Positions 1 to 6,976 of a stretch of 29,993 bases of DNA are shown in pieces; the first letter of the stretch is position 1; the number at the start of each line of letters is the position of its first letter. Both the position numbers and the translations under genes were made by a program. The notes beneath the pieces are model-generated. The model saw nothing but the letters and a program-made list of their open reading frames with translations. It was not told the DNA's origin and did not search any database. The DNA is from an uncultured Oscillospiraceae bacterium (GTDB taxonomy: Bacteria; Bacillota; Clostridia; Oscillospirales; Acutalibacteraceae). The stretch spans positions 1-29,993 of the forward strand of contig CABTZO010000009.1 of the NCBI GenBank assembly GCA_902489335.1, read 5' to 3'.

Positions 1-22
1 CAGACGTGTGCTCTTCCGATCT
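1..22 (+). other. Illumina TruSeq adapter remnant (contig-end artefact)
   Basis: The first 22 bases match the 3' end of the standard Illumina TruSeq read-2 adapter; the core GTGCTCTTCCGATCT is directly readable. Biological sequence starts at 23, exactly where the adjoining minus-strand reading frame continues. This is untrimmed library sequence and marks an assembly end, not a biological boundary. Confidence 0.97.
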
Positions 23-634
23 AAGATCAACTCCTGCCTTCTTACATCTGACAGCGGCGTTAATAAAGTCCTTAATAACTCTCTTTATTTCTCGTTTTGT
101 CATTGCTCGGTTTCTCGGTGAAATATGAGCACTCTTTTCAACCTTTGACGGAGCAAATACCGGGAAAAGTGTGAAAGTGTTAAGATCGATTATTCCGGAT
201 TCTAAAATAGGAGTCATAAGTTTGAACATTTTTTGCATAAAGCCGGGGATGATTTTTTCAAACGGCAACATAAGCGGCAGAGAATTATAAACAACGCCGT
301 TTACCTGTCTTCCGGCATGATGAAGCTGCACTCCAAATTTAGCACCGTGTTTATGAACGGCATCCGCCAATTTTCTCATGGGTTCGATATTATAGTCATG
401 GCTCATTGAAAGTTGTCCGAAAGAAGTGAGCGAGTTCCAGTCATTTACCCTGCAAATTCCGGGTATTATAAGGCCAACACCACCCTTTGCACGACGTTCG
501 TGATAAGCAATTGAACGTTCTGACGGAGTTCCGTTTGGATTATTGAGATTCATCTCCGCAGGTTCCATTACAATTCTGTTTTTTATCGTAACATTACCGA
601 TTTTCATCGGCGAAAACAGTTTTTCGTATTTCAT
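23..634 (-). CDS. NADH:flavin oxidoreductase / enoate-reductase-like protein, N-terminal part
   Basis: The frame is open for 204 codons from an ATG at 634 to the contig edge, so the C-terminus is missing. The protein starts MKYEKLFSPMKIGNVTIKNR, the typical opening of Old Yellow Enzyme family FMN-binding TIM barrels. It continues with ERRAKGGVGLIIPG and with GAKFGVQLHHAGRQ, the strand carrying substrate- and flavin-contacting residues in the family. Long relatives (2-enoate reductase, NADH oxidase and BaiC/BaiH-type bile-acid enzymes) add an Fe-S cluster and an FAD/NAD domain; that half would lie beyond the edge, so the exact substrate cannot be judged. An in-frame ATG at 643 lies too close to AAAGGA to be used; the ATG at 634 has it at good spacing. 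Such enzymes are common in anaerobes that reduce unsaturated acids. Confidence 0.88.
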
Positions 635-687
635 TGCAACCATCCTTTATCTGTTATTTATATAAAGCGTAATGTAATAATAATTGT

Positions 688-693
688 ATTATA
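688..693 (-). promoter_or_regulatory. Probable extended -10 element of the flavin oxidoreductase promoter
   Basis: Read on the minus strand the site is TGTTATAAT, a perfect -10 hexamer with an upstream TGn extension, about 50 bases before the ATG at 634. No good -35 is visible, which is tolerated by extended -10 promoters. Confidence 0.5.
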
Positions 694-759
694 ACATGTA
701 ATCAGAAAAATTGTGGAAAGTGATTTGGGTGTTTTTAATTCATTTCTTGATTTATTTTA

Positions 760-1185
760 TTATTCCACTTCCAGCAGATCACATAATTCATTGAAATTCG
801 AAGGGTAGGCGTTTGAGCCTTTTTTTGAAGGGTAGGCGTTTGAGCCTTTTTTTGACAAGCATTTCTTATCTCCCAAAAAATATATTTTCAGGCCCCAGCC
901 TGCACCGTCTAAAACAGGAGCAAAATATTCATCTTCCCAGTTTTCAATTTTAATTAAAGATAATTTCTTTATAAACTCGTCCTTTGTAAGACCCATGTTT
1001 TTCGTTAGATTTTCTTCTTCTTTTCCAAGTTTAGAACTTGTTTTTTTCAATATTGTTTTATTGTCCTTGAATGTAATTTCTCTTTCTACATTGCCTTCAT
1101 AAAATGAGCTTATAGAAAACACAATTTTCTCAATTAAATTTAATTTATCTTGGAAGTCTTTAGCTGTATTGTTTGTCTTTTCCAT
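760..1185 (-). CDS. Hypothetical protein with a 9-residue tandem duplication
   Basis: A 141-residue acidic/lysine-rich soluble protein with no signal peptide or membrane segment. I do not recognise a characterised family. The middle (ENWEDEYFAPVLDGAGWGLKIYF) looks like a small alpha/beta domain. The C-terminus holds KKGSNAYPS twice in a row and then NFNELCDLLEVE; a GSNAYPxNFxEL-type ending recurs in small uncharacterised Firmicutes proteins, but that is an impression from memory. The start at 1185 is supported by GGGGTGAT five bases upstream. It lies 56 bases downstream of the broken methylase on the same strand and could be co-transcribed with the restriction locus. An accessory or immunity-type role is possible but unsupported. 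Confidence 0.7.
   Translation of the reverse strand: MEKTNNTAKDFQDKLNLIEKIVFSISSFYEGNVEREITFKDNKTILKKTSSKLGKEEENLTKNMGLTKDEFIKKLSLIKIENWEDEYFAPVLDGAGWGLKIYFLGDKKCLSKKGSNAYPSKKGSNAYPSNFNELCDLLEVE
800..853 (-). repeat. Perfect 27-bp tandem duplication inside the hypothetical gene
   Basis: Two identical 27-base units, 800-826 and 827-853, each reading GAAGGGTAGGCG...CCTTTTTTT on the plus strand. Each encodes the nine residues SKKGSNAYP in the same register, so the frame is kept. Perfect identity implies a very recent slippage or an expandable repeat. Confidence 0.95.
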
Positions 1186-1241
1186 TTCATCACCCCGAAA
1201 AATTTGAATTTCTGTTTAAATGATAACATATTTATAAATCT

Positions 1242-1981
1242 TTATTTTCTAAACACAAACAAATGCTCATGTGCTATAAGTAAAAAATTATATTTCACAC
1301 TGTTTGTTTTCCAATATCCAGTAGCCTTGCAGTTATGTTGCTCTTTGATAATCAGTTCTTTTAGGGTAAATCCGGCATCTTGGAAAACTTTCATAACATC
1401 AAAAGACATTGGTATCATACAGCCTTTTTGTCTTGTATCTCCCATAAGCAAAGCACAAAATTTATCTTTTTTAAAACACGGTAGCTCTCTGTAGCTACCT
1501 TTTTCATTTCTTCAATAAAATCTTTAACTTTGAGTTGTGACAAATCACAGTCTATACCATCGCTGTATTTAATAATGTTGGCATAAGGTGGATGAGTGCA
1601 AATAAGGTCAATGCTATCATTAGGAATAAAATCTAAGTTTCTTGCATCTCCCTTCCGTATATAAACTTTTCCGTTTGCACCTTCATGCTCAAAATCTGTT
1701 TTTTCTTTGCATCTGTCAAGTGCAATATCATTGATATCAACACCGATTATATTACGATTTAAAAGTTTCGCTTCAACTAGTGTAGTTCCACCACCTGCAA
1801 ATTGATCGAGAACTATATCATCCTCATTTGAATACCTTAATATTATATTCCTTGGTATGTAAGGTGACCAATTTCCACGCCATTTTGCATCGTGGGTTGC
1901 CCAATCACCACGCTTTGGGAAAGACCAATTCCATTCTAATTTATAATTTCTTGCGATAATATCCTCTTCCCAAAAATTCAA
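1242..1981 (-). pseudogene. DNA methyltransferase split by a -1 frame change
   Basis: Two overlapping frames together make one methylase of about 246 residues. The first (1981 to 1415) has the SAM-binding motif DQFAGGGTT, then GVDIND, and the catalytic motif THPPY, i.e. motif I before motif IV, and reads to ...SYRVLKK. The rest (KFCALLMGDTRQKG... HEHLFVFRK, ending at 1242) is in the -1 frame. The change falls in a run of six A on the coding strand at 1467-1472; one added A, or one ribosomal -1 slip at A-AAA-AAG, restores the protein. As written, translation goes off frame and stops at 1415. The start is a TTG at 1981 preceded by AAGGGA, overlapping the end of the DpnI gene by 41 bases, which suggests translational coupling. 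Specificity is unknown; it lacks a separate target-recognition domain and is not close to DpnA. Pseudogene, phase-variable gene, programmed frameshift and sequencing error all remain open. Confidence 0.8.
1466..1499 (-). other. Slippery heptamer A-AAA-AAG with adjacent hairpin in the methylase gene
   Basis: On the coding strand the heptamer AAAAAAG (1472 to 1466) lies in the zero frame as A-AAA-AAG, the classic dnaX-type -1 slip site. Just upstream a 7-bp perfect stem GGTAGCT/AGCTACC (1499-1493 with 1486-1480) encloses a six-base loop, and a purine-rich AGAGAG lies 12 bases before the A run. In known cases the stimulating hairpin is usually downstream, so function is only suggested. Confidence 0.45.
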
Positions 1982-2708
1982 TAAATCCCTTGTCCCTTAA
2001 AATTTGCAATTGTTGTCTTATTTTTGCTTCGATATTATTATTGTTTATATGTTTTTTCTGAAGAAATTCCGCGAAAGCATATACATCTTTTAACGAAAAC
2101 TCAACCGAATCAATATCATTTATGCAGGTCAAAATATCTAAAAGCCAACCTCGATTTTCAATATTGTCTATTTTCAGTTCTTTAATCTTTGAATATTCCT
2201 CTGTGACTGTTTTTATATCCGACAACTTTTGACTGCTAACTATTTTTATTTTACCTTGTTGTGGAATATTTGAATAAAGAATATTGCATCCAATCCACCC
2301 GGCTCTTCTAGCCGTTGCTGATAATGGTTTTCTTTTTTCTATTATTGATGGGGTAAAAAAGAATTTAGGGACAAATGTTAAATTTATCACTTGTAAATCA
2401 ACAGAATATTGCATAACAAACAAGTCCGGATTATCTGAACTTGTAATTCTATTTATCATTGTCGAATAAGCACCATCAGTAATTTTGTTTCTAATATTTC
2501 CACACTTGCTTTTCAGTTCGAATATTTCTCCACAATAATCGCACATTAAATCTGCAACAGGCATATTATTATTTAAATTTGAAATATGAGGGTTTCCACA
2601 AACAGGACAAAAAATATTATATGCGACCCAGCTTTCACTCATAACCCGCACCTTTTGAGAGTTGCTTTTGTATTTCTTTGCAAGTTCTGTATTAAAATTA
2701 TAATCCAT
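1941..2708 (-). CDS. dpnC: DpnI-family type IIM (methyl-directed) restriction endonuclease
   Basis: A 255-residue protein that tracks Streptococcus pneumoniae DpnI (254 residues) along its whole length. It has four zinc-ligand cysteines (C34, C37, C56, C59) and the PD-(D/E)xK catalytic residues D53, E64 and K66 in PVAD...FELKSK, at the same positions as in DpnI as I remember it. It also has TARRAGWIGCNI and a C-terminal winged-helix region KIRQQLQILRDKGFIEFLGRG that in DpnI reads the methylated site. DpnI cuts GATC only when adenine is N6-methylated, so this protein probably destroys Dam-methylated incoming DNA. The start at 2708 is preferred over 2723 because it gives a TAATG overlap with the upstream gene and matches the DpnI N-terminus. 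It looks intact, lying between two damaged methylase genes. Confidence 0.93.
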   Translation of the reverse strand: MDYNFNTELAKKYKSNSQKVRVMSESWVAYNIFCPVCGNPHISNLNNNMPVADLMCDYCGEIFELKSKCGNIRNKITDGAYSTMINRITSSDNPDLFVMQYSVDLQVINLTFVPKFFFTPSIIEKRKPLSATARRAGWIGCNILYSNIPQQGKIKIVSSQKLSDIKTVTEEYSKIKELKIDNIENRGWLLDILTCINDIDSVEFSLKDVYAFAEFLQKKHINNNNIEAKIRQQLQILRDKGFIEFLGRGYYRKKL

Positions 2709-2908
2709 TAAAACTCTGTCCATTCTGTTATATCTTTACTATTTTCATTTATTGCTTGCATTTGCTTTGCGATTAATGTTCCGGGTGCAAGCACGAATTC
2801 TCCTTCGTTATACTTTTCTCTAGCCATGTTCATAGCTTCTTCTAAAGAATTAGCATTCATTTTAAATTCCTGACTTATTAATTCTTCGATTGTTACAGTA
2901 AAAATCAT
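2708..2908 (-). CDS. dpnD: DpnD/PcfM-like small protein
   Basis: A 66-residue protein starting MIFTVTIEELISQEFKMNAN, with a predicted beta-strand followed by the helix SLEEAMNMAREKYNEGEFVL. This resembles the small DpnD-PcfM family, whose founding member is encoded beside dpnC in the pneumococcal DpnI cassette; its role is not known. The ATG at 2908 has AGAGG six bases upstream, lies inside the tail of the truncated methylase frame, and its stop overlaps the dpnC start (TAATG). Pairing with a DpnI homologue strongly supports the assignment. No catalytic motif is visible, so a structural or accessory role is more likely than an enzymatic one. Confidence 0.78.
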   Translation of the reverse strand: MIFTVTIEELISQEFKMNANSLEEAMNMAREKYNEGEFVLAPGTLIAKQMQAINENSKDITEWTEF

Positions 2909-3839
2909 AAGAGTCCTCTTTCCTTACAATAATTTTAGCACCTTTTTTGTCCATATCATCAACAAATCGGGAAAGCTCAATCTGTGCGTCGTCATTAAAC
3001 AGATTTTCGGTATAAGCAGTAAAACTTGCTGTGTCGGTAATCGGTCTATATGGCGGATCAAAATAAACAAAAGTATTTTCATCGATAAACTCTGCCGATT
3101 TTCTGTAATCTCCGCATACAATGGTTACCTTCTGTAGTTTCTCTGATACCATTTTTAAATTGTTTTTGTCACAAATCATTGGTTTCTTATAATAACCCAT
3201 AGGAACATTGAATAATCCTTTTTTATTTACTCGGAACAACCCATTAAAACAAGTTTTATTTAGAAAAATCATTAAAGCCGCTTTTTCGATATTGACATTA
3301 CTATCACTTTTAAATTTTATATCATTAAAACGCTGTCGCTTTTTCATATAGTATTTTTTTCTATTTTCTGTATCTAACGGAATAAATTCATCCTGCAATA
3401 ATTTTAACCTTTTAATTAATACATCAACATCATCACGAACAATTTGATAAGCATTTATGAGTTCTGCATTAATATCGCTTATATAAACTTCTTTCAAATC
3501 GTATCTGCTCAATATATCAAATAGAACGGCTCCGCCACCGACAAACGGTTCAGCGTATTTGTTTGTTTTGCTATTTTCAAAAGGGTAATATTTTTCAATT
3601 TCTTTAATGAGCTGACCTTTGCCACCTGCCCATTTAAGAAACGGCTTAACTGTGTTTTCATCAGTTTTGTTATATCTTTTAATTCTTGCATCTACCGGTT
3701 TTTCTGCCGAAGAAGGTATTATCCACATATTCCCAACCATAGTCGCTTCATCTATTCTTTTTTCAGAACACAGAACAGCTACCCTTCTTTGCGAAATCCC
3801 CCACTTATCAGCAGCTTCTCTTGCAGACATAAATTTCAT
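2862..3839 (-). pseudogene. Dam-type (D12 class) adenine methylase, C-terminally truncated, with N-terminal HTH
   Basis: Residues 1-50 form a helix-turn-helix domain (SAREAADKWGISQRRVAVLC). Residues 66-305 are a D12-class N6-adenine methylase: FLKWAGGKGQL, motif I EPFVGGGA, TRD-side CFNGLFRVN, and catalytic DPPY at 261-264. Homology stops after AKIIV (residue 305, base 2925). In DpnM this strand is followed by SNS and about 45 more residues containing the last core strands and the RGKISEIIVTN-type end. Here they are replaced by 21 unrelated residues that only read through the dpnD leader. The start at 3839 has GGGAGG five bases upstream. The missing end should disable the enzyme; an active Dam beside an active DpnI would be lethal. 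If the methylase were somehow active it would have to recognise a sequence other than GATC. Confidence 0.82.
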
Positions 3840-3877
3840 GAAAACCTCCCGAATAAATGAAATATTTGTTGTATAAC

Positions 3878-3883
3878 ATTATA
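3878..3883 (-). promoter_or_regulatory. Possible -10 element of the restriction locus
   Basis: The minus strand reads TATAAT about 40 bases upstream of the methylase ATG. No convincing -35 is seen. The surrounding 3840-3960 is very AT-rich and holds no gene. Confidence 0.4.
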
Positions 3884-3973
3884 TTCTATATCTCGAATAA
3901 TAGCCATACCAATTTTAGTTAAAAGAATATAATTAAACTACAAAACGATGACAGCTATAAACTAAGTAAATAA

Positions 3974-4017
3974 AAAGCACATAGCTGAAAGATTTTACTC
4001 TTAAAGTCATGTGCTTT
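3974..4017 (-). terminator. Probable terminator downstream of the SdpI-like gene
   Basis: A 9-bp stem AAAGCACAT/ATGTGCTTT encloses a 26-base loop. On the minus strand it is followed by TTATTTACTT, and on the plus strand by a short T-rich stretch, so it may act in either direction. The long loop lowers confidence. Confidence 0.5.
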
Positions 4018-4085
4018 GTCTTTTATATTGTTCGAAGATTTAAACGAAACCGGGATTTATCCCTCCCTATAAATAGGAAGTTGTT

Positions 4086-4457
4086 TTACACTCTGTTTCC
4101 ACTTTCATCAAAGGTATTCTTTAAAGCTTTTTCAGTAGATATCATAATTACAACAAAACTTATCATTTGAATTATTGTAATACCAAGTCCTATCCACCCT
4201 ATCCTATCAATTGACTTACTAATCACTGTAGGCATAATTGCAATTGCCAATATCAACGAAGGAAAAAACATATATAGCGACATTCTTGCACAATATTTTT
4301 GTGCAAAATCCCATGTATCTTGATTTTTCATAGACCGTTTCGTTCTATACCCACTTGCATTATGAATCGTTTTGAACTTTGGGCATAAATACCAAGTTAA
4401 TAATAACGCAGCAGGTATTAATAATGTAATAATGAACATAAAGATCCAAAATCCCAT
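4086..4457 (-). CDS. SdpI-family membrane protein
   Basis: A 123-residue membrane protein with about three hydrophobic segments (residues 3-24, roughly 58-77 and 86-106). Between the first and second is GYRTKRSMKNQDTWDFAQKYC (36-56), the signature of the SdpI C-terminal domain. Bacillus SdpI protects against the SdpC toxin and acts in signalling, but many short clostridial homologues have no known toxin partner. None is encoded here: the neighbours are the restriction locus and the purine operon. GGAGG sits seven bases before the ATG. It is monocistronic, with hairpins on both sides. Family membership is fairly sure; an immunity function is not. Confidence 0.72.
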   Translation of the reverse strand: MGFWIFMFIITLLIPAALLLTWYLCPKFKTIHNASGYRTKRSMKNQDTWDFAQKYCARMSLYMFFPSLILAIAIMPTVISKSIDRIGWIGLGITIIQMISFVVIMISTEKALKNTFDESGNRV

Positions 4458-4505
4458 ATTTACACCTCCTCTACAACTTCAAATATACCATTATCTACTT
4501 TCCAC

Positions 4506-4538
4506 AAAAGCCTCCCTCCAAAATGATGGAAGGCTTTT
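4506..4538 (-). terminator. Candidate terminator of the dapF-guaA operon
   Basis: AAAAGCCT pairs with AGGCTTTT, and an inner TCCA/TGGA continues the stem with a three-base bulge. On the minus strand the hairpin is followed by TTTTGTGG, a short T tract. It lies 150 bases past the guaA stop; 4540-4690 holds no gene and no better hairpin. Confidence 0.45.
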
Positions 4539-4691
4539 TAAACAATTCATCTAAATTCAACAACTCCCTTTTGAACCTGCTTTTTCAACTTTTTAGTATC
4601 AAAACAGTATCACTCAAGAGTTTTTTACACCGTTCAATCGGTAAAATTCACTGTTTTCAACGGTTTTGTAACAGTAACATATTCACTTCTG

Positions 4692-5681
4692 TTATTCCCA
4701 TTCCACCGTTGCAGGGGGTTTTGAAGTTATATCAAACACAACGCGGTTTACTTCCTTTATTTCATCGGTAATTCGCTTTGCGGCTCTTTGCAGAACTTCA
4801 AATGGAACTTTTGCGACAGTTGCGGTCATAAAGTTTTCGGTGTTTACCGCTCTGAGTGCAATGACTTTTTCGTAAGTTCTCTCATCTTCGGATACACCTA
4901 CACTCTTTAAGTTTGTGAGAATCGCAAAATACTGGCTTATTTCATAAGCTAAGCCTGCTTTTGCAATTTCGTCTCTGAAAATGAAATCGGCTTCTCTTAG
5001 AAGATCTAATTTTTCCTTTGTAAGTTCTCCCAAAACTCTGACTCCGAGTCCCGGTCCCGGGAACGGTTGGCGTCTTACTATTCTTTCCGGTAATCCGAGA
5101 GAAAGGCCAACTTGTCTGACTTCGTCCTTATACAAGTCGCGAAGTGGCTCAATTAAGCCCTCAAATCCAATGTCTTCCGGCAATCCGCCTACATTGTGAT
5201 GAGATTTTACAGCCTTGTGTCCTTCGACTCCGCTTTCAACGATATCTGGATATATTGTTCCTTGAACAAGATAGTCTATTTTTCCGAGTTTCTTTGCTTC
5301 TTCTTCAAAAACGCGGATAAATTCTTCACCGATAATTTTTCTCTTCTTTTCGGGGTCTGTTACTCCCTTAAGTTTAGACAAGAAGTAGTCTTCTCTGTCT
5401 AATTTTATTATGTCAACATCGTAATTTTCTTTGAAAACTTTGATTACATCGTCGGCTTCGTTCTTTCTCATAAGACCGTGGTCTACAAGAATACAGGTCA
5501 AATTCTTTCCGATAGCTTTGCTTATCAGTGCTGCACATACTGCACTGTCAACTCCGCCCGAAAGTGCGCAAATTGCTTTTTTATCGCCGATTTTTTCGCG
5601 ATATTTTTCAACGCTTTTTTCCGCAAAATCAGAAATTTTCCAATCTTCCGAAAATTCTTTTACTGAAATTACTTCTCTCAT
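4692..5681 (-). CDS. guaA: GMP synthase, ATP-pyrophosphatase subunit only (no glutaminase domain)
   Basis: A 329-residue protein equal to the C-terminal part of bacterial GuaA, which is normally about 510 residues. It has the PP-loop SGGVDSAV at 41-48, the YLVQGTIYPDIVESG and KSHHNVGGLPED substrate loops, RRQPFPGPGLGVRVLGE, and the dimerisation domain ending KPPATVEWE. It adenylates XMP and replaces the adenylyl group with ammonia to give GMP. The N-terminal class I glutamine amidotransferase domain (about 190 residues) is absent; the frame begins cleanly at MREVISVKEF with AAGGAG upstream, and the preceding bases encode the end of purA. Split GuaAa/GuaAb is usual in archaea but unusual in bacteria. 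Either a separate glutaminase subunit is encoded elsewhere or the enzyme uses free ammonia. Last gene of the operon, 8 bases after purA. Confidence 0.95.
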   Translation of the reverse strand: MREVISVKEFSEDWKISDFAEKSVEKYREKIGDKKAICALSGGVDSAVCAALISKAIGKNLTCILVDHGLMRKNEADDVIKVFKENYDVDIIKLDREDYFLSKLKGVTDPEKKRKIIGEEFIRVFEEEAKKLGKIDYLVQGTIYPDIVESGVEGHKAVKSHHNVGGLPEDIGFEGLIEPLRDLYKDEVRQVGLSLGLPERIVRRQPFPGPGLGVRVLGELTKEKLDLLREADFIFRDEIAKAGLAYEISQYFAILTNLKSVGVSEDERTYEKVIALRAVNTENFMTATVAKVPFEVLQRAAKRITDEIKEVNRVVFDITSKPPATVEWE

Positions 5682-5689
5682 AATTCTCC

Positions 5690-6964
5690 TTATCTTATTA
5701 TGATATCCTCTCTCTTAGGTCCGTTAGAAACCTTTTTTATCGGACATTGAATTTCTTTTTCGATAAATTCAACATATTCACGAGCTTCTTTTGGAAGTTC
5801 TTCATAATTTTTAATTCCGGTAATATCGGTTTTCCAGCCTTTGAAAGTTTTGTAAATCGGTTTACAGTCCTTCAATTTATATGTGACGGGGAAGTCTTTT
5901 AACTCTTCTCCCTTATACTCATAAGCGACACAAACTTTGATTTCGTCTAAATATGAAAGACAGTCAATCGCAGTCAACACTGCTTGAGTAGCGCCTTGAA
6001 CTCGACAACCGTATCTTGTTGCAACGGCATCAAACCAGCCCATTCGGCGCGGTCTTCCAGTTGTTGCACCATACTCGCCTGCGTCTCCTCCGTTTTTGCG
6101 CATTATATCAGCGTCTTCTCCGAAAATTTCGGATACAAATTCTCCTGCTCCGACAGCAGATGAATATGCTTTTGTTACGGCGATTATTTCCTTGATTTCA
6201 TAAGGCGGAATTGTTGCTCCGATTGAACCGTATCCCGCAAGTGTGGAAGAAGAAGTCGTCATCGGATATATTCCGTGATCGGGATCTTTGAGTGCGCCAA
6301 GCTGTCCTTCAAGTAAAATCTGTTTATTCTCTTTCAGTGCTTCATAGAGTAATTTGCCGGTATCCGTTACGAACGGCTTTAATTTTTCTCTGTAATCAAC
6401 GAGTTTTTCATACAATGCATCGAAATCTATCGTCGGTTTGTGATACACATGCTCAAGTATAGAATTTTTCACTTCCAAAACTCTGTTTAGCTTTTCTTTG
6501 AGACTTTCGTCATCATAGAGTTCTGCAATTTGAAATCCTATTTTTGCATATTTGTCGGAATAAAAAGGTGCGATTCCGGACTTTGTAGAGCCAAATTGTT
6601 TTTTACCAAGTCTCTCTTCCTCATATTGATCAAAAAGCACATGGTAAGGCATTACAATCTGAACACGCTCTGAAATTTTTACATTTGGCTTTGGCACGCC
6701 CCTTGAAACAATGCTCTCATACTCATTAAAAAACTTATCAACGTCAAAGGCAACACCGGGTCCGATGATGCTTGTCGTGCCTTCACAAAAAACGCCTGAG
6801 GGCATCTGGTGAAGGGAAAATTTTCCATAACTGCTGATTATGGTATGTCCGGCATTAGCACCGCCTTGAAATCTGACAACAAAATCAGATTCTTCAGAAA
6901 GCATATCGGTGATCTTGCCCTTGCCTTCATCTCCCCAATTTGCGCCTACTATAGCTTTTACCAT
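5690..6964 (-). CDS. purA: Adenylosuccinate synthetase
   Basis: Cytosolic enzyme joining IMP and aspartate with GTP hydrolysis to adenylosuccinate, the first step towards AMP. The GTP-binding loop GDEGKGK is at residues 11-17, followed by FQGGANAGHTI with the IMP-site histidine. Later come TTSSSTLAGYGSIGATIPP and the GEYGATTGRPRRMGWFD region that binds GTP/aspartate. The length of 424 is normal. Two ATGs are adjacent (6967 and 6964); GGAGGG lies two and five bases before them, so 6964 is preferred. It follows purB by about 10 bases and precedes guaA, so both branches from IMP are encoded together. Confidence 0.97.
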   Translation of the reverse strand: MVKAIVGANWGDEGKGKITDMLSEESDFVVRFQGGANAGHTIISSYGKFSLHQMPSGVFCEGTTSIIGPGVAFDVDKFFNEYESIVSRGVPKPNVKISERVQIVMPYHVLFDQYEEERLGKKQFGSTKSGIAPFYSDKYAKIGFQIAELYDDESLKEKLNRVLEVKNSILEHVYHKPTIDFDALYEKLVDYREKLKPFVTDTGKLLYEALKENKQILLEGQLGALKDPDHGIYPMTTSSSTLAGYGSIGATIPPYEIKEIIAVTKAYSSAVGAGEFVSEIFGEDADIMRKNGGDAGEYGATTGRPRRMGWFDAVATRYGCRVQGATQAVLTAIDCLSYLDEIKVCVAYEYKGEELKDFPVTYKLKDCKPIYKTFKGWKTDITGIKNYEELPKEAREYVEFIEKEIQCPIKKVSNGPKREDIIIR

Positions 6965-6976
6965 CATTACCCTCCG

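Noticed and set aside
1150..1494. 114-codon plus-strand frame across the methylase end
   Set aside because: It is antisense to the conserved methylase C-terminus and the hypothetical gene start, with no ribosome site and a hydrophobic nonsense-like product.
2709..2723. Upstream ATG at 2723 as the start of the DpnI homologue
   Set aside because: It would add MDRVL inside the dpnD end. The ATG at 2708 aligns with the DpnI N-terminus and forms a TAATG overlap.
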